Below, piece after piece: positions 25,633-35,713 of a stretch of DNA of 64,000 nt. The stretch spans positions 992,001 through 1,056,000 of the forward strand of contig NZ_RAHW01000001.1 in assembly GCF_004117875.1 (NCBI RefSeq). Direction: 5' to 3'. Each line of letters starts with the position of its first letter. Position 1 is the first letter of the stretch. The DNA is from Geomonas oryzae. Lineage in GTDB: Bacteria; Desulfobacterota; Desulfuromonadia; Geobacterales; Geobacteraceae. Under the pieces are notes generated by a model, which was not told the origin of the DNA, did not search any database, and saw only the letters and a list, made by a program, of their open reading frames with translations. The translations under genes and the position numbers were made by a program.

Positions 25633-27012
25633 ATGCAGGCAGCAATCGTAGCAAGATTCCTGGTGTTAAGCTTATTCCTCTCTTCCCTTTTCTCAGCAGT
25701 GGCGGGAGCCTCAACCCTCACCCCCGACTTTGCCAAGCTGGCCAAGAAACTAAAGCCGGCGGTAGTCAACATCAGCACTTCGAAAACGGTAGGCATGAAG
25801 AAGCACCCGAACGTAGGTCCCGGCGGCGACCCCTTCCAGGATTACTTCGAAAAGTTCTTCGAAACGCCCAGGCAGCACCCCTACAAGCAAAGGAGCATGG
25901 GCTCCGGCTTCATCATCAGCGATGACGGTTACCTGATCACCAACAACCACGTGGTGAAGGACGCCGACGAGATCAAGGTGAAGCTTTCCGATGGCCGCGA
26001 ATTCAAGGGCGAGGTCAAAGGGCGCGACGACAAGCTCGACCTCGCGCTGATAAAGATCGCCGCCAAGGGGCATCTGCCGGTGGCACCTCTCGGGGACAGC
26101 GACAAGAGCGAAGTGGGCGACTGGGTCATGGCGATCGGCAACCCCTTCGGCCTTGCGCAGACGGTGACCGCGGGTATCATCAGCGCCCAGGGGCGTGTCA
26201 TCGGCAGCGGGCCCTATGACGACTTCATCCAGACCGACGCCTCGATCAACCCCGGCAACTCCGGCGGTCCGCTCTTCAACACCGACGGCGAGGTCATCGG
26301 GATCAACACTGCCATCGTCTCGGGCGGCCAGGGGATCGGTTTCGCCATCCCGATCAACATGGCCAAGGACATCCTTCCGCAGTTGAAGGAGAGCGGCAAG
26401 GTGACCCGCGGCTGGCTCGGCGTATCGGTGCAGCAGGTGACCCAGGATCTCGCCCAGTCCTTCGGCATGGAAGGGGAGGCGGGGGCGCTCGTCGCCGAGG
26501 TGATCAAGGACAGCCCCGCCGAGAAGGCCGGCGTCAAGGGTGGGGACATCATCCTCGAGTACGACGGCCACCACATCAAGGAGATGAGCGAGCTGCCGCG
26601 CCGCGTTGCCGCCACTGCGGTCGGAAGAACGGTGAAACTCGTGGTGCTGCGTGACGGGAAACAGGTGCCGCTGCAGGTCACCATCGAGAAGCTGAAAGAC
26701 GGCGAGGAGGAAGACGCAGCGGTGAGCGGCGACCGTCTGGGCCTCAAGGTGGCCGATCTTTCGGCGGAGCGCGCACAGCAGATGAAGCTCCAGGGCGAGA
26801 AGGGGGTGCTTGTCACCGACGTCGATGCGGATAGCCTGGCCGAGCGTGCCGGCATCGTCGAGGGGGACGTGATCCGGGAGATCAACGGCGTCAAGGTCAC
26901 CAGCGTGAAGGATTACAGCAAGGCGATTGCGGCCGTGAAGAAGGGCGGTTACCTGAAGATGCTGCTCAAAAGGGGCGACGCCTCGCTGTTCGTGGCCCTC
27001 AGGATCGACTAG
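25633..27012 (+). CDS. degP: HtrA/DegP-type periplasmic serine protease
   Basis: 459 residues. A signal peptide (about residues 1-26) precedes a trypsin-like domain with the triad His in ITNNHVV, Asp in KLDLALIK and Ser in NPGNSGGPLF. Two PDZ domains follow (about 265-355 and 365-455; GWLGVSVQQV and RLGLKVADLSAERA start them). This is the Do-family layout: a periplasmic protease and chaperone that removes misfolded envelope proteins. AGGAGG precedes the ATG. Given the large secreted proteins nearby, such quality control is fitting, but there is no operon link. Confidence 0.93.
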   Translation: MQAAIVARFLVLSLFLSSLFSAVAGASTLTPDFAKLAKKLKPAVVNISTSKTVGMKKHPNVGPGGDPFQDYFEKFFETPRQHPYKQRSMGSGFIISDDGYLITNNHVVKDADEIKVKLSDGREFKGEVKGRDDKLDLALIKIAAKGHLPVAPLGDSDKSEVGDWVMAIGNPFGLAQTVTAGIISAQGRVIGSGPYDDFIQTDASINPGNSGGPLFNTDGEVIGINTAIVSGGQGIGFAIPINMAKDILPQLKESGKVTRGWLGVSVQQVTQDLAQSFGMEGEAGALVAEVIKDSPAEKAGVKGGDIILEYDGHHIKEMSELPRRVAATAVGRTVKLVVLRDGKQVPLQVTIEKLKDGEEEDAAVSGDRLGLKVADLSAERAQQMKLQGEKGVLVTDVDADSLAERAGIVEGDVIREINGVKVTSVKDYSKAIAAVKKGGYLKMLLKRGDASLFVALRID

Positions 27013-27042
27013 GCGCCGCGCAATAAAGTCAGGAGACAAAAG

Positions 27043-27078
27043 GAAAAGGGGATCCGGTGTGCCGGGTCCCCTTTTTTG
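27043..27078 (+). terminator. Terminator after HtrA protease gene
   Basis: AAAAGGGGATCCGG and CCGGGTCCCCTTTT pair around a short TGTG loop and run into TTTTTT. Placed 30 bp after the stop. Confidence 0.9.
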
Positions 27079-27100
27079 TCCTGCGGAACATGCGGCGCCC

Positions 27101-28144
27101 TCACCCCCGGCCCCTCTCCCGGGAGGAGAGGGGGGCTTGCTGGGCCCCGCCTCCGAAGGCTTCCGCCACTTCCCGGCGCAGCTCCTCCTCGGCGCCCAGG
27201 TGCCGCGGGGAGAAGTGGAAGGGGATCACGCGCGCCGCACCCGCCTCGCGCGCGAGCGTCCCGGCCTGCCTGGCGGTCAGGTGCGCGCGCTCGCGTGCCC
27301 TTTCCCGGTCGATATCGAGAAAGACCGCCTCGATGAAGAGGTAGTCCGCCCCACGGGCCAGTTCCGCGATGCGGCGGCGGTTTTCCGGCGTGTACGCGGT
27401 GTCGGTCACGTAGGCGATCTTCTCTCCCGGGACGACCTGCAGCACCTGCTCCTTCAACTCGCCGAGGGAGAACTCGCGCATCCCGCCTTCGGCTGCCGCA
27501 ATCGTGAAGGCGGTATCGTCCGGCGCGCCGCGCAACACGGCGCGCTTCACCTCGGAGAGCCACGCCCCAACCGGCAGGCCGAGGGCTGCGAGCCTGTTCT
27601 TCATGAAGTTCACGTGCAGCTTCTCCTCGAAGGCGTAGCCGAGGCAGGGGATGCTGTGCTCAAGGAAGGTGACGGTGAGCCTCAGGTTCTCCTCCTCGTG
27701 GACCACGCCGTCCCGGAACGGGAACTCTTCCTCATCTTCCCGCGTGAAGACGCGCCGGGAGTTGAAGCGGGCGCGTCGCGCCCGCCCTTCGGGATGCAGT
27801 TCGGTGACGGTGATGACGAACTCGGTCGGATAGCTCTGGATCAGGTTCCAGCTGTAGGAGGCGAGCCGGTGCTCGACCTGGCTCAGGATGCCGGGCGGCC
27901 CGAAGAGGCGCAGCGTCATATCCCGCCCGAGCATGATGCGCAGCATGAGATCGAAGCCGATGAAGTGATCGATGTGGGTGTGGGAGATGCAGACGTCGGT
28001 AAGCCTTAGGATCTTCCGTGCGCCGAGGGAGGCGATCTCGCCCAGGTCGAAGAGGAGCGCACGGCGGGCGAACTGGAAGTCGACGTAGACGCCGGGGTCG
28101 CCAAAGGGTGGGTTGACGAGCCTGGGGAGGAAGTGGGGAGTCAT
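27101..28144 (-). CDS. RNase Z-like metallo-beta-lactamase-fold hydrolase
   Basis: 347 residues. The metal-binding motif HTHIDH lies at about residues 55-60 in CISHTHIDHFIGFDLMLRI, with further candidate ligands: Asp in AYVTDTAYTPENR, His in ERAHLTARQAG, and His in VIPFHFSPRH. This pattern fits the RNase Z/ElaC branch of the fold, acting on tRNA 3' trailers or related phosphodiesters. The insert between residues 75 and 200 differs from typical RNase Z, so the substrate is uncertain. The last dozen residues (APLSSRERGRG) are encoded by a dispersed palindromic repeat at 27.1 kb, suggesting the original stop was lost. Confidence 0.82.
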   Translation of the reverse strand: MTPHFLPRLVNPPFGDPGVYVDFQFARRALLFDLGEIASLGARKILRLTDVCISHTHIDHFIGFDLMLRIMLGRDMTLRLFGPPGILSQVEHRLASYSWNLIQSYPTEFVITVTELHPEGRARRARFNSRRVFTREDEEEFPFRDGVVHEEENLRLTVTFLEHSIPCLGYAFEEKLHVNFMKNRLAALGLPVGAWLSEVKRAVLRGAPDDTAFTIAAAEGGMREFSLGELKEQVLQVVPGEKIAYVTDTAYTPENRRRIAELARGADYLFIEAVFLDIDRERARERAHLTARQAGTLAREAGAARVIPFHFSPRHLGAEEELRREVAEAFGGGAQQAPLSSRERGRG

Positions 28145-28162
28145 GCGGCCTCCTTTGGAGCC

Positions 28163-28190
28163 GTTCTACGTTCTATGTTCTACGTTCTAC
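28163..28190. repeat. 7-bp tandem repeat, four units
   Basis: GTTCTAC, GTTCTAT, GTTCTAC, GTTCTAC in tandem, just upstream of the RNase Z-like start and beyond the 6S terminator. A related GAACATAG pair occurs before corA near 51.62 kb. Confidence 0.85.
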
Positions 28191-28255
28191 GTTGCGTGGG
28201 CGACCGGGAGGCGGGGCAACTCCTGCTATATATCCATATGGGGCTTAGCGCAAGA

Positions 28256-28286
28256 CGAAAAAAGGGGATCCGTTTCCGGATCCCCT
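28256..28286 (-). terminator. Terminator of 6S RNA
   Basis: On the minus strand AGGGGATCCG, a GAAA loop and CGGATCCCCT form a perfect 10-bp stem followed by TTTTTT. It directly follows the predicted 6S RNA. Confidence 0.92.
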
Positions 28287-28289
28287 CAG

Positions 28290-28487
28290 TGCTACAGCTC
28301 TCTCCGCCTTGTCGTTTGGTTGGGGGGCCTCACAGCGAGTTCCCATTCAGGTGGGCTCCTGTAGGTCGCTTTAGGCAATTCCCGCGCAATGGGGCAGCTC
28401 ACCACGACCGAAACAGGCTCCCGTACAATAAATTATTCCGCAGGGGCGTTAATAACCTCACGGACAACGCAGAGAGAGCGAGTAAGT
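28290..28487 (-). ncRNA. ssrS: Probable 6S RNA
   Basis: No protein fits this 470-bp gap, but the minus strand has all the parts of a 6S RNA gene. A promoter precedes it, and a closing stem pairs GCUCUCUC-UGCG-UUGUC (28479-28463) with GACAA-GGCG-GAGAGAGC (28313-28297), about 183 nt across, the size of E. coli 6S. A long irregular arm inside pairs GGG-CCUGU with ACAGG-CCC and GGUCG with CGACC. An AU-rich central bubble (GGAAUAAUUUAUUG) would mimic an open promoter. A strong terminator ends it. 6S RNA sequesters sigma-70 RNA polymerase in stationary phase. The call rests on structure and size, not on a database match. Confidence 0.75.
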
Positions 28488-28493
28488 GGCTGT

Positions 28494-28522
28494 ATTGTAG
28501 CGTTGCCCAAATGTGAAAGCAA
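28494..28522 (-). promoter_or_regulatory. Sigma-70 promoter of 6S RNA
   Basis: On the minus strand TTGCTT-N17-TACAAT places transcription start about 7 nt further on, matching the 5' end of the predicted 6S RNA. Confidence 0.75.
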
Positions 28523-28633
28523 CATTGTTTTCTTTAATGTGAAACGTTGCGGCCCTGTCCCTAAAACTGTTGCAATTTTGCCCGGTTGACGTAGAATGCG
28601 CCGAACCAAAAATCCTCATAAACGGGAGGGAAG

Positions 28634-28915
28634 ATGCGTCTTAAAGAGGAGCAGATCGCACGTCTGGCTGAGAAGGTTCTGGGCGACCTGGAACGGGCCC
28701 AACTCGTGGAGCAGAAGCAGGGGCGCGGCGCCGTCCTTACCGCGATCAAGGCGGCCATCGCGCAGGATCTGAAGCGTGAAGAGGACCTGGAGCGCGATGC
28801 CGAGGCGCTTCTCGAACAGACCCTGAAGGCGACGGGAGGGGCGGGGATCGACCGGCACAAGATGCTGAAGATGATCAAGGACAAACTGGCCAAGGAGAGG
28901 AAGATCGTCCTGTGA
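28634..28915 (+). CDS. DUF507 family protein, first of two
   Basis: 93 residues, helical and highly charged: MRLKEEQIARLAEKVLGDLE, ending IKDKLAKERKIVL. This matches the DUF507 family of small cytoplasmic proteins of unknown function. A GGGAGG ribosome site precedes the ATG, and TTGCAA-N16-TAGAAT in the gap is a possible promoter diverging from the 6S promoter. A second DUF507 gene follows after 39 bp. Confidence 0.88.
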   Translation: MRLKEEQIARLAEKVLGDLERAQLVEQKQGRGAVLTAIKAAIAQDLKREEDLERDAEALLEQTLKATGGAGIDRHKMLKMIKDKLAKERKIVL

Positions 28916-28954
28916 GGACCGGCCTCGCCGGTAAAGCCAACCAAGGAGCCCACC

Positions 28955-29227
28955 ATGCACATCTCTGAAGACCGCATCTCGCACATAGCCCACAAGATAT
29001 ACGACAAGCTCTACAACGACGACCTGGCCGACTTCCCGGACGAGCGGCGCGCCCTGGAATCGATCAAGGGGTCCATCGAGGGGTTCTTCTCCATCATGGA
29101 GCAGGTGGACCAGGCGGTGCGCGCGAAGCTCTCCTCCTACAGCCAGGCCAAGGTTCCCGGGAGCCGGGAATGGGAGATCCTGTACCAGAAGTTTTATGCG
29201 GAGGAACTGGCGAAAAGGAAGTGGTGA
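28955..29227 (+). CDS. DUF507 family protein, second of two
   Basis: 90 residues, same family as the previous gene (ISEDRISHIAHKIYDKLYND at the N-terminus, aligned with KEEQIARLAEKVLGDLE). AAGGAG lies about 8 nt before the ATG. The two are a divergent tandem pair, probably one operon and perhaps a heterodimer; that is inferred from adjacency. Function unknown. The groES promoter begins about 40 bp after its stop. Confidence 0.88.
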   Translation: MHISEDRISHIAHKIYDKLYNDDLADFPDERRALESIKGSIEGFFSIMEQVDQAVRAKLSSYSQAKVPGSREWEILYQKFYAEELAKRKW

Positions 29228-29267
29228 CGCGGGTATAACACGCGGAAAAATAATTTGGAGAGCGCCC

Positions 29268-29296
29268 TTGATTTTTGGGGGCATGCTGTTTATATT
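29268..29296 (+). promoter_or_regulatory. Sigma-70 promoter of groESL
   Basis: TTGATT-N17-TATATT places the start of transcription at the CIRCE operator, so bound HrcA would block initiation. Confidence 0.8.
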
Positions 29297-29306
29297 TAGC
29301 GGGTCT

Positions 29307-29333
29307 TTAGCACTCAGTAGTTTTGAGTGCTAA
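29307..29333. promoter_or_regulatory. CIRCE operator (HrcA site)
   Basis: TTAGCACTC-N9-GAGTGCTAA, an exact match to the CIRCE consensus, just downstream of the -10 box and 54 bp before groES. HrcA represses groESL through this site until heat shock. Confidence 0.97.
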
Positions 29334-29387
29334 TATTTTTTCAATATCAAGAGATCGTATGCATCTCAAGGAAAGGAGAGGAAAAGC

Positions 29388-29678
29388 ATGAATCTTAGAC
29401 CGCTGCAGGACCGCATCATCGTGAAGAGGGTTGAGGAAGCTACCATGACCGCCGGTGGGCTTTACATCCCGGAGACCGCCAAGGAAAAGCCGCAGCAGGG
29501 CGAAGTCGTGGCAGTCGGCAACGGGAAGAGGGGCGAGGACGGCAAGGTGTACCCGATCGATCTCAAGGTGGGCGACAAGGTGCTGTTCGGCAAGTACGCT
29601 GGGAGCGAAGTGAAGCTCGAGGGGGAGGATTACCTCATCATGCGCGAGGACGACATCCTCGGCGTTATCGAGAAGTAA
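29388..29678 (+). CDS. groES: Co-chaperonin GroES
   Basis: 96 residues: [20 protein letters not shown], the mobile-loop region [16 protein letters not shown], and [20 protein letters not shown]. It forms the heptameric lid of GroEL. AAGGAGAGG lies upstream of the ATG. It is under CIRCE control and co-transcribed with groEL 64 bp downstream. Confidence 0.98.
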   Translation: MNLRPLQDRIIVKRVEEATMTAGGLYIPETAKEKPQQGEVVAVGNGKRGEDGKVYPIDLKVGDKVLFGKYAGSEVKLEGEDYLIMREDDILGVIEK

Positions 29679-29712
29679 TTCCTTCAAGCCCGCGCCATCA
29701 CGCGCATCGTGA

Positions 29713-31386
<1,674 letters not shown>

Positions 31387-31410
31387 CCAAAGCCGTAACT
31401 TGGCAGTAAA

Positions 31411-31451
31411 GGGGGGGGATGACCGCAAGGTCGTCCCCCCCCCTTTTTTTT
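31411..31451 (+). terminator. groESL terminator
   Basis: GGGGGGGGATGACC, a GCAA loop and GGTCGTCCCCCCCC are followed by eight T, 25 bp after the groEL stop. Confidence 0.95.
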
Positions 31452-31623
31452 ACCCGGCAAGGACGCCCTTTGGACGGTTTCTATCCCCTTTGCAGCTTTC
31501 CCGCATTTTTCATGAGAACGTCGTCTTTACATGCCCCCCTCCCGCCGCGTATACTACCCGGGGCAAAGATGAGAACGACTCGGGCCGGGAACACATGAGG
31601 CATGGCCGCCGCCAGGGAAGGGC

Positions 31624-33309
31624 ATGACGCAAGAGACGCTGCAACAAGAAGACACCATAGGCAAAGAGGAACACGCCTCGGTGGTGCAGATCATCCAGAC
31701 CATGGTGAAGACCTCCAAGGCGCTCAGGATCTATCTGCCGAACAACCCGGTCCTCATCGGTTTCATCTCCGAACTCGGCACCAGGATGACGGTGCACTTG
31801 GCGCGTTACGGCGAGCTGAGCCTGGAGGTCGACCCCTTCGCCCTTCACTGCCAGGGCGCCAAGGTGTACGAGAACACCGATCCCAAGGAGAGCATCGCGA
31901 GTCGTCTTTACGCCGACGGCATCAGGGCCCTGTTCTTCGACCAGGGGGTGCAGAGCGCGGAGCTCACCGCCTTCCTCGGCATCGCCGGTTTCGACCGCAC
32001 AAGCAACGACGACGACATCGTCACCCAGCTCTGGGAGCGGAACCTCCAGCACATAGGCTACCTGACCGAGGAGGATTTCCGGGATGGTGCTCCGAGCGAG
32101 GAGGCCGGCACCTCCGGGGACCAGCGCGAGGCCCTGGGGCGTATCCGCCAGGCGCTCGCGGAGCAGCCCCCGCCCGCGCCGAGGATGATACCGAAGCATC
32201 TCCTCATGCTGAACGTCGACGAGGAGAAGTGGCTGCAGGGCGCGCTGGAAGCCGAGGGGCGCTGCAGCGGGCTGGAAGACGTCATCGGCGTCCTGGCCGC
32301 TACGGTGGCGGGGACCCGGGACCCCGAACTCTACCGTGACTTCATCGCGATGATGGAGACCCTCGCCGTCACCTTGCTCCTGGCCGGCGACATGGGGCAC
32401 GCCCTGAAGCTGGTCCGATTCCTCGACCGGATGAGGCAGCGCAGCGGTATCGCGCAAGAACAGCGGGCCCCGCTCGAAGCGGCGCTCGCCGCGGTCCTCT
32501 CCGATGCGACGGTCCGGACGCTGCAGGTCTCCCTGGACACCGCCGACGCCCCGACCGGGTACGGCGAGCTGAAGGAGCTGCTCCTGATCCTCGGGCTCCC
32601 CGCTCTCCAGCCGATCTGCGAACTGCTCGGAAGGGTGGAAAAGCTCAAGGTGCGCAAGCTCCTGGTCGAGGTCCTGGTCGAACTAGGTCGCGACGATCCC
32701 GCCGTTTTCCGCCCCTTCCTGAACGACCCGCGCTGGTACCTGGTACGGAACCTCGTGCTGATCCTCACCCTGATCGGCACACCCGAGGCGCTCAGGATGA
32801 TCCTCGGGCTGACCTCGCACCGGGAGGCGCGCATACGGCGCGAGGTGCTCGGGTTTCTCGAACGTACCGACGACGAAAAATCCAAGCCGTACATCCTCAA
32901 GTACCTGCGCGACGAGTCGAGCGCGCTGCGCATCAAGGCGCTCCAGGTATTGGCGCGTGAGCGGCTCCCTTTTGCCTTTAAACCGATCTTCGCCCTGGCC
33001 GCGGCCGACGATTTCCAGGAGCGTCCCTTCCCGGAGCGGACGGCGATCTGCCAGGCCCTCGGGGAGCTGGGGCAGGAGCGTGCCATCCCGATGCTGCGCG
33101 AGCTGCTCATGAAGCGCTATTGGTTCAACAAGGGAACTGAAAAGGAGGCGTTGCAGCTCGCCCTGGCGGGGCTTGCGCGCATCAGGGGCTCCGCCGTCCT
33201 TCCCATTCTGGAGGAGGCGCGCAGTCAAAAAAGGGGGGGCGAGTTGCGCGAGCTTCTCGACCAGGCGGTGAGCGAAGCGAGGGCGGCCAAGGACGGTAGA
33301 AAGAGATGA
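31624..33309 (+). CDS. HEAT-repeat-type protein of unknown function
   Basis: 561 residues, apparently cytoplasmic. The C-terminal 250 residues are paired helices of HEAT type (for example DPRWYLVRNLVLILTLIGTP, and IRREVLGFLERTDDEKSKPY), which usually form a protein-binding solenoid. The N-terminal 130 residues look like the N-terminus of the next gene by eye: a helical start with a Pro-Asn/Pro-Gly turn, a beta segment, then SRLYADGIRALFFDQGVQSA aligned with a similar 'repeat-L-F-gv' block there. A Pro-rich linker (AEQPPPAPRMIPKHL) separates the halves. The gene is 10 bp from the HD-GYP gene, so the two probably act together. No catalytic motif is visible. Confidence 0.8.
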   Translation: MTQETLQQEDTIGKEEHASVVQIIQTMVKTSKALRIYLPNNPVLIGFISELGTRMTVHLARYGELSLEVDPFALHCQGAKVYENTDPKESIASRLYADGIRALFFDQGVQSAELTAFLGIAGFDRTSNDDDIVTQLWERNLQHIGYLTEEDFRDGAPSEEAGTSGDQREALGRIRQALAEQPPPAPRMIPKHLLMLNVDEEKWLQGALEAEGRCSGLEDVIGVLAATVAGTRDPELYRDFIAMMETLAVTLLLAGDMGHALKLVRFLDRMRQRSGIAQEQRAPLEAALAAVLSDATVRTLQVSLDTADAPTGYGELKELLLILGLPALQPICELLGRVEKLKVRKLLVEVLVELGRDDPAVFRPFLNDPRWYLVRNLVLILTLIGTPEALRMILGLTSHREARIRREVLGFLERTDDEKSKPYILKYLRDESSALRIKALQVLARERLPFAFKPIFALAAADDFQERPFPERTAICQALGELGQERAIPMLRELLMKRYWFNKGTEKEALQLALAGLARIRGSAVLPILEEARSQKRGGELRELLDQAVSEARAAKDGRKR

Positions 33310-33319
33310 GGGGGAGCGC

Positions 33320-34762
33320 GTGGTCGTGAGCGTCGAGACAGACCGGGAACGTCTGGGAACCGAAATGGCGCGGCTGGGAAAAACCCTGGTCTCGCACCTC
33401 TTCGTCCTTTTGAAGAATTGCGCCAACTACAGCCCCGGTCATGCGGCCGTCCTGCAGCGGGTGACGAACCTGCTTGCCGTGGTGCGGGAGATCGCTGCGA
33501 GAAGCGAGGACGCCTCTCTCCAGCTGACCGGAGCGCATCTGTACCTTGGCGAACTGCGGCTCAAGCCTGACATCGCCAGTTTCGAGGGGCCCCGCTACAT
33601 CATCGAGCTCATGCAGCGTCACCAACTCGGGAGAATCACCTTCGCTCCCGACGTGAGCGCGGAGGACGTGCAGCGTCTCGCGTACCTGTTGCGCGAGCCG
33701 GAACCCGGCGACGCCCCGTACCAGGGGTTTATCGATGCAGCCAAGGAGCGGGGGATCACGGGGCTTGAGTTCGATATCCTGCGTGCGGAAGAGGTGCTGA
33801 CCATTTCGACGCGGCAGCGTCGGGTGAGGGGAGGGGGGCACACCGCCCGCCCGCTGTACCGAAAGCTGCTGGCGACGATGGACGAGGTCGCGGCGGAGGT
33901 GGCCTCCGGGCGCCGCCTGCGCCTTAGGGAGTCGAAGCGCGTGGTGCAGCAGGTGATCGACCTCCTCTACACCCACGAGGCCGACCTTTTGGGGCTCAGC
34001 ACGATGCGTTCCCACGACCGCTCCACCCAGCACCACGCCGCCAACGTCTGCATCCTCTCGCTCGTCATGGGCAAGCGCCTCGGGATGAACAAGTTCCATC
34101 TCTGCGAGCTGGGGCTTGCCGCGCTCTTCCACGACATAGGGTACTGCGATCTGCCGCCGGAGTTGCTGGACAAGCCGGGGGAGCTTACCGCCGAGGAGCG
34201 GGAGGTGATGGAGAGGCATCCCCTGTACGGGGTGAGGAAGGTGATGAACCTGAAGGGGCTCGACGATCTTTCCGCCCGCATCATCACGGGGATCTTCGAG
34301 CACCACCTGATGGCGGATTTCTCGGGCTACCCGCGGATCGGGTACCGGAAGCTGGGGCTTTTGGGGCGCATCATCAGCATCGCGGACAGCTACGACGGCC
34401 TCACCTCGTCACGCGTGAGCGGCAGAAGCGCCTATCCACCCCACAAGGCGCTCAGGGTGATGCTTTCCCAAAGCGGGAGATCCTACGATCAGGCGCTCTT
34501 GAAACTCTTCGTCGGCTGCGTCGGCATCCACCCGGTCGGCTCGCTCCTACTTCTCGACGGCGGGGAACTGGCCGTCGTGGTCGGCAACAGCGAGGACCCC
34601 GCGCAGTGGGACAACCCGCTCGTGCGCATCATCGCCGACCGCGGCGGTGAGTGGGTGGAGGGGGGAGAGGTGGTCGCTCTCGGCTCCCCCGGCTCCCCCC
34701 AGGCCGTTACCGCCACGCTCGACGCCTACCATTACGACCTCGACGTGAGCAGGTTTTTCTAG
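33320..34762 (+). CDS. HD-GYP domain protein, predicted cyclic-dinucleotide phosphodiesterase
   Basis: 480 residues from a GTG with GAGGGGGAG 4-6 nt upstream. The N-terminal 150 residues resemble the N-terminus of the preceding gene. The C-terminal half is a full HD-GYP domain: His in STQHHAANVC, the HD pair in ALFHDIGYCDLP, His in MERHPLYGVRK, the HH pair and GYP in FEHHLMADFSGYPRIGY, and Asp in SIADSYDGLTSSR. With the metal ligands kept, hydrolysis of c-di-GMP or cGAMP is expected. It has no transmembrane helix or REC domain, so the input is probably the N-domain and its HEAT-type partner. The gene ends exactly where the convergent lipoprotein ends. Confidence 0.9.
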   Translation: MVVSVETDRERLGTEMARLGKTLVSHLFVLLKNCANYSPGHAAVLQRVTNLLAVVREIAARSEDASLQLTGAHLYLGELRLKPDIASFEGPRYIIELMQRHQLGRITFAPDVSAEDVQRLAYLLREPEPGDAPYQGFIDAAKERGITGLEFDILRAEEVLTISTRQRRVRGGGHTARPLYRKLLATMDEVAAEVASGRRLRLRESKRVVQQVIDLLYTHEADLLGLSTMRSHDRSTQHHAANVCILSLVMGKRLGMNKFHLCELGLAALFHDIGYCDLPPELLDKPGELTAEEREVMERHPLYGVRKVMNLKGLDDLSARIITGIFEHHLMADFSGYPRIGYRKLGLLGRIISIADSYDGLTSSRVSGRSAYPPHKALRVMLSQSGRSYDQALLKLFVGCVGIHPVGSLLLLDGGELAVVVGNSEDPAQWDNPLVRIIADRGGEWVEGGEVVALGSPGSPQAVTATLDAYHYDLDVSRFF

Positions 34763-35356
34763 CTAGTCGTAGACCACGACCAGCTTCGGAGGCGTTGCGT
34801 TGGATTCGCTGAACTCCACCAGCCCCTGGACGGTGAAGTCGCGGTTCTCCAGGATGCGGAGCTGTAAGTCGTTAAAACCTCGCCTCTGGGCCTCGCGCAT
34901 CAGGGACGTGACGTTGAAGGATACCTGGTTGAAAGCGTTCGGGGCCGGCAGGGTGTACAGGGACGAGGCGTAGACGGTGAGCCCTTCCTGGTAGAAAGAC
35001 GGGAGGAGTCCTGTCGGTTGGAAGGAAACCAACTCCATTTCCAGCGGGATGTCGTCGGTGGGCGGAACGAGCGTAAAGGTCAACGTCGCCGAATGTATGA
35101 AGGCATCCAAGGGAATGGCATTCAGCGGAAAGCTCAGGAATCCCCGGTACTCTCCGGTGCCGGTCACCCCTACCAGGACGGTTGCCCCCTGCGTAACCGT
35201 GCGAGGGTCGCCGTTTAACGGCTCGAAAATATCCCCGTCGACGTTCAAATCGCTCTCGATGGTCGTTTCCAATACCGGCCTGTCGCTTCCGCCGCCGCAT
35301 CCCGCCAGTGCGAAAAGCACCGCCGCCAGCACCAGCCATAAAATCTTCCTCTTCAT
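34763..35356 (-). CDS. Lipoprotein with DNRLRE/CBM96-like beta domain
   Basis: 197 residues. MKRKILWLVLAAVLFALAGC is a lipoprotein signal with a lipobox cysteine at about residue 20, followed by Gly-rich sequence. The rest has the pattern of DNRLRE/CBM96-like domains: a sandwich ending in RGFLSFPL, SATLTFTL, FNVTSLMREA and a final PPKLVVVYD. Such domains occur in secreted proteins and may bind carbohydrate; that link is tentative. AAGGAGG at good spacing supports the start. Confidence 0.75.
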   Translation of the reverse strand: MKRKILWLVLAAVLFALAGCGGGSDRPVLETTIESDLNVDGDIFEPLNGDPRTVTQGATVLVGVTGTGEYRGFLSFPLNAIPLDAFIHSATLTFTLVPPTDDIPLEMELVSFQPTGLLPSFYQEGLTVYASSLYTLPAPNAFNQVSFNVTSLMREAQRRGFNDLQLRILENRDFTVQGLVEFSESNATPPKLVVVYD

Positions 35357-35713
35357 GTAGACCTCCTTTTCTTCATCCCAATTAGAGTCCCCCCGGGTGG
35401 AACACGCAAAATCCTACCAGAGGAAACGGAAAATAAAAGACAACGCAGGGGTCTCCTCGAGCAGTTTTCGGTTTAAGGGGGCAGGTTGCACAAACCCCAA
35501 TGCCGGGTACAATACCTTGGCTAAATTCTAATGTAAACGCCGAAGTGCTGGCATTAACAGCGGGATCCAGCGCAGCAGTGTGGCAGGTACGCTCCCCGGA
35601 ACCACTCCCCTAAAGACTTTGCAAAAGTAAAGGGGGCGGGCGTATAATTTTTTTTGGATATCAAAATCAATTAAGACGGAAAAACCGCAGCTTAATAACA
35701 CGCGGAGGGAACC
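35357..35713. other. Gap upstream of the prkA operon
   Basis: A 357-bp gap between divergent genes. Apart from the prkA promoter I see no gene, repeat or structured RNA. Confidence 0.5.
35619..35648 (+). promoter_or_regulatory. Sigma-70-type promoter of prkA operon
   Basis: TTGCAA-N18-TATAAT, 65 bp upstream of prkA. In E. coli the homologous operon is RpoS- and nitrogen-stress-responsive; no sigma-54 motif is seen here. Confidence 0.6.

Noticed and set aside
28290..28487. SRP (4.5S) RNA or tmRNA as alternatives to 6S
   Set aside because: The conserved SRP GGAA/tetraloop core and the tmRNA tRNA-like ends are missing.
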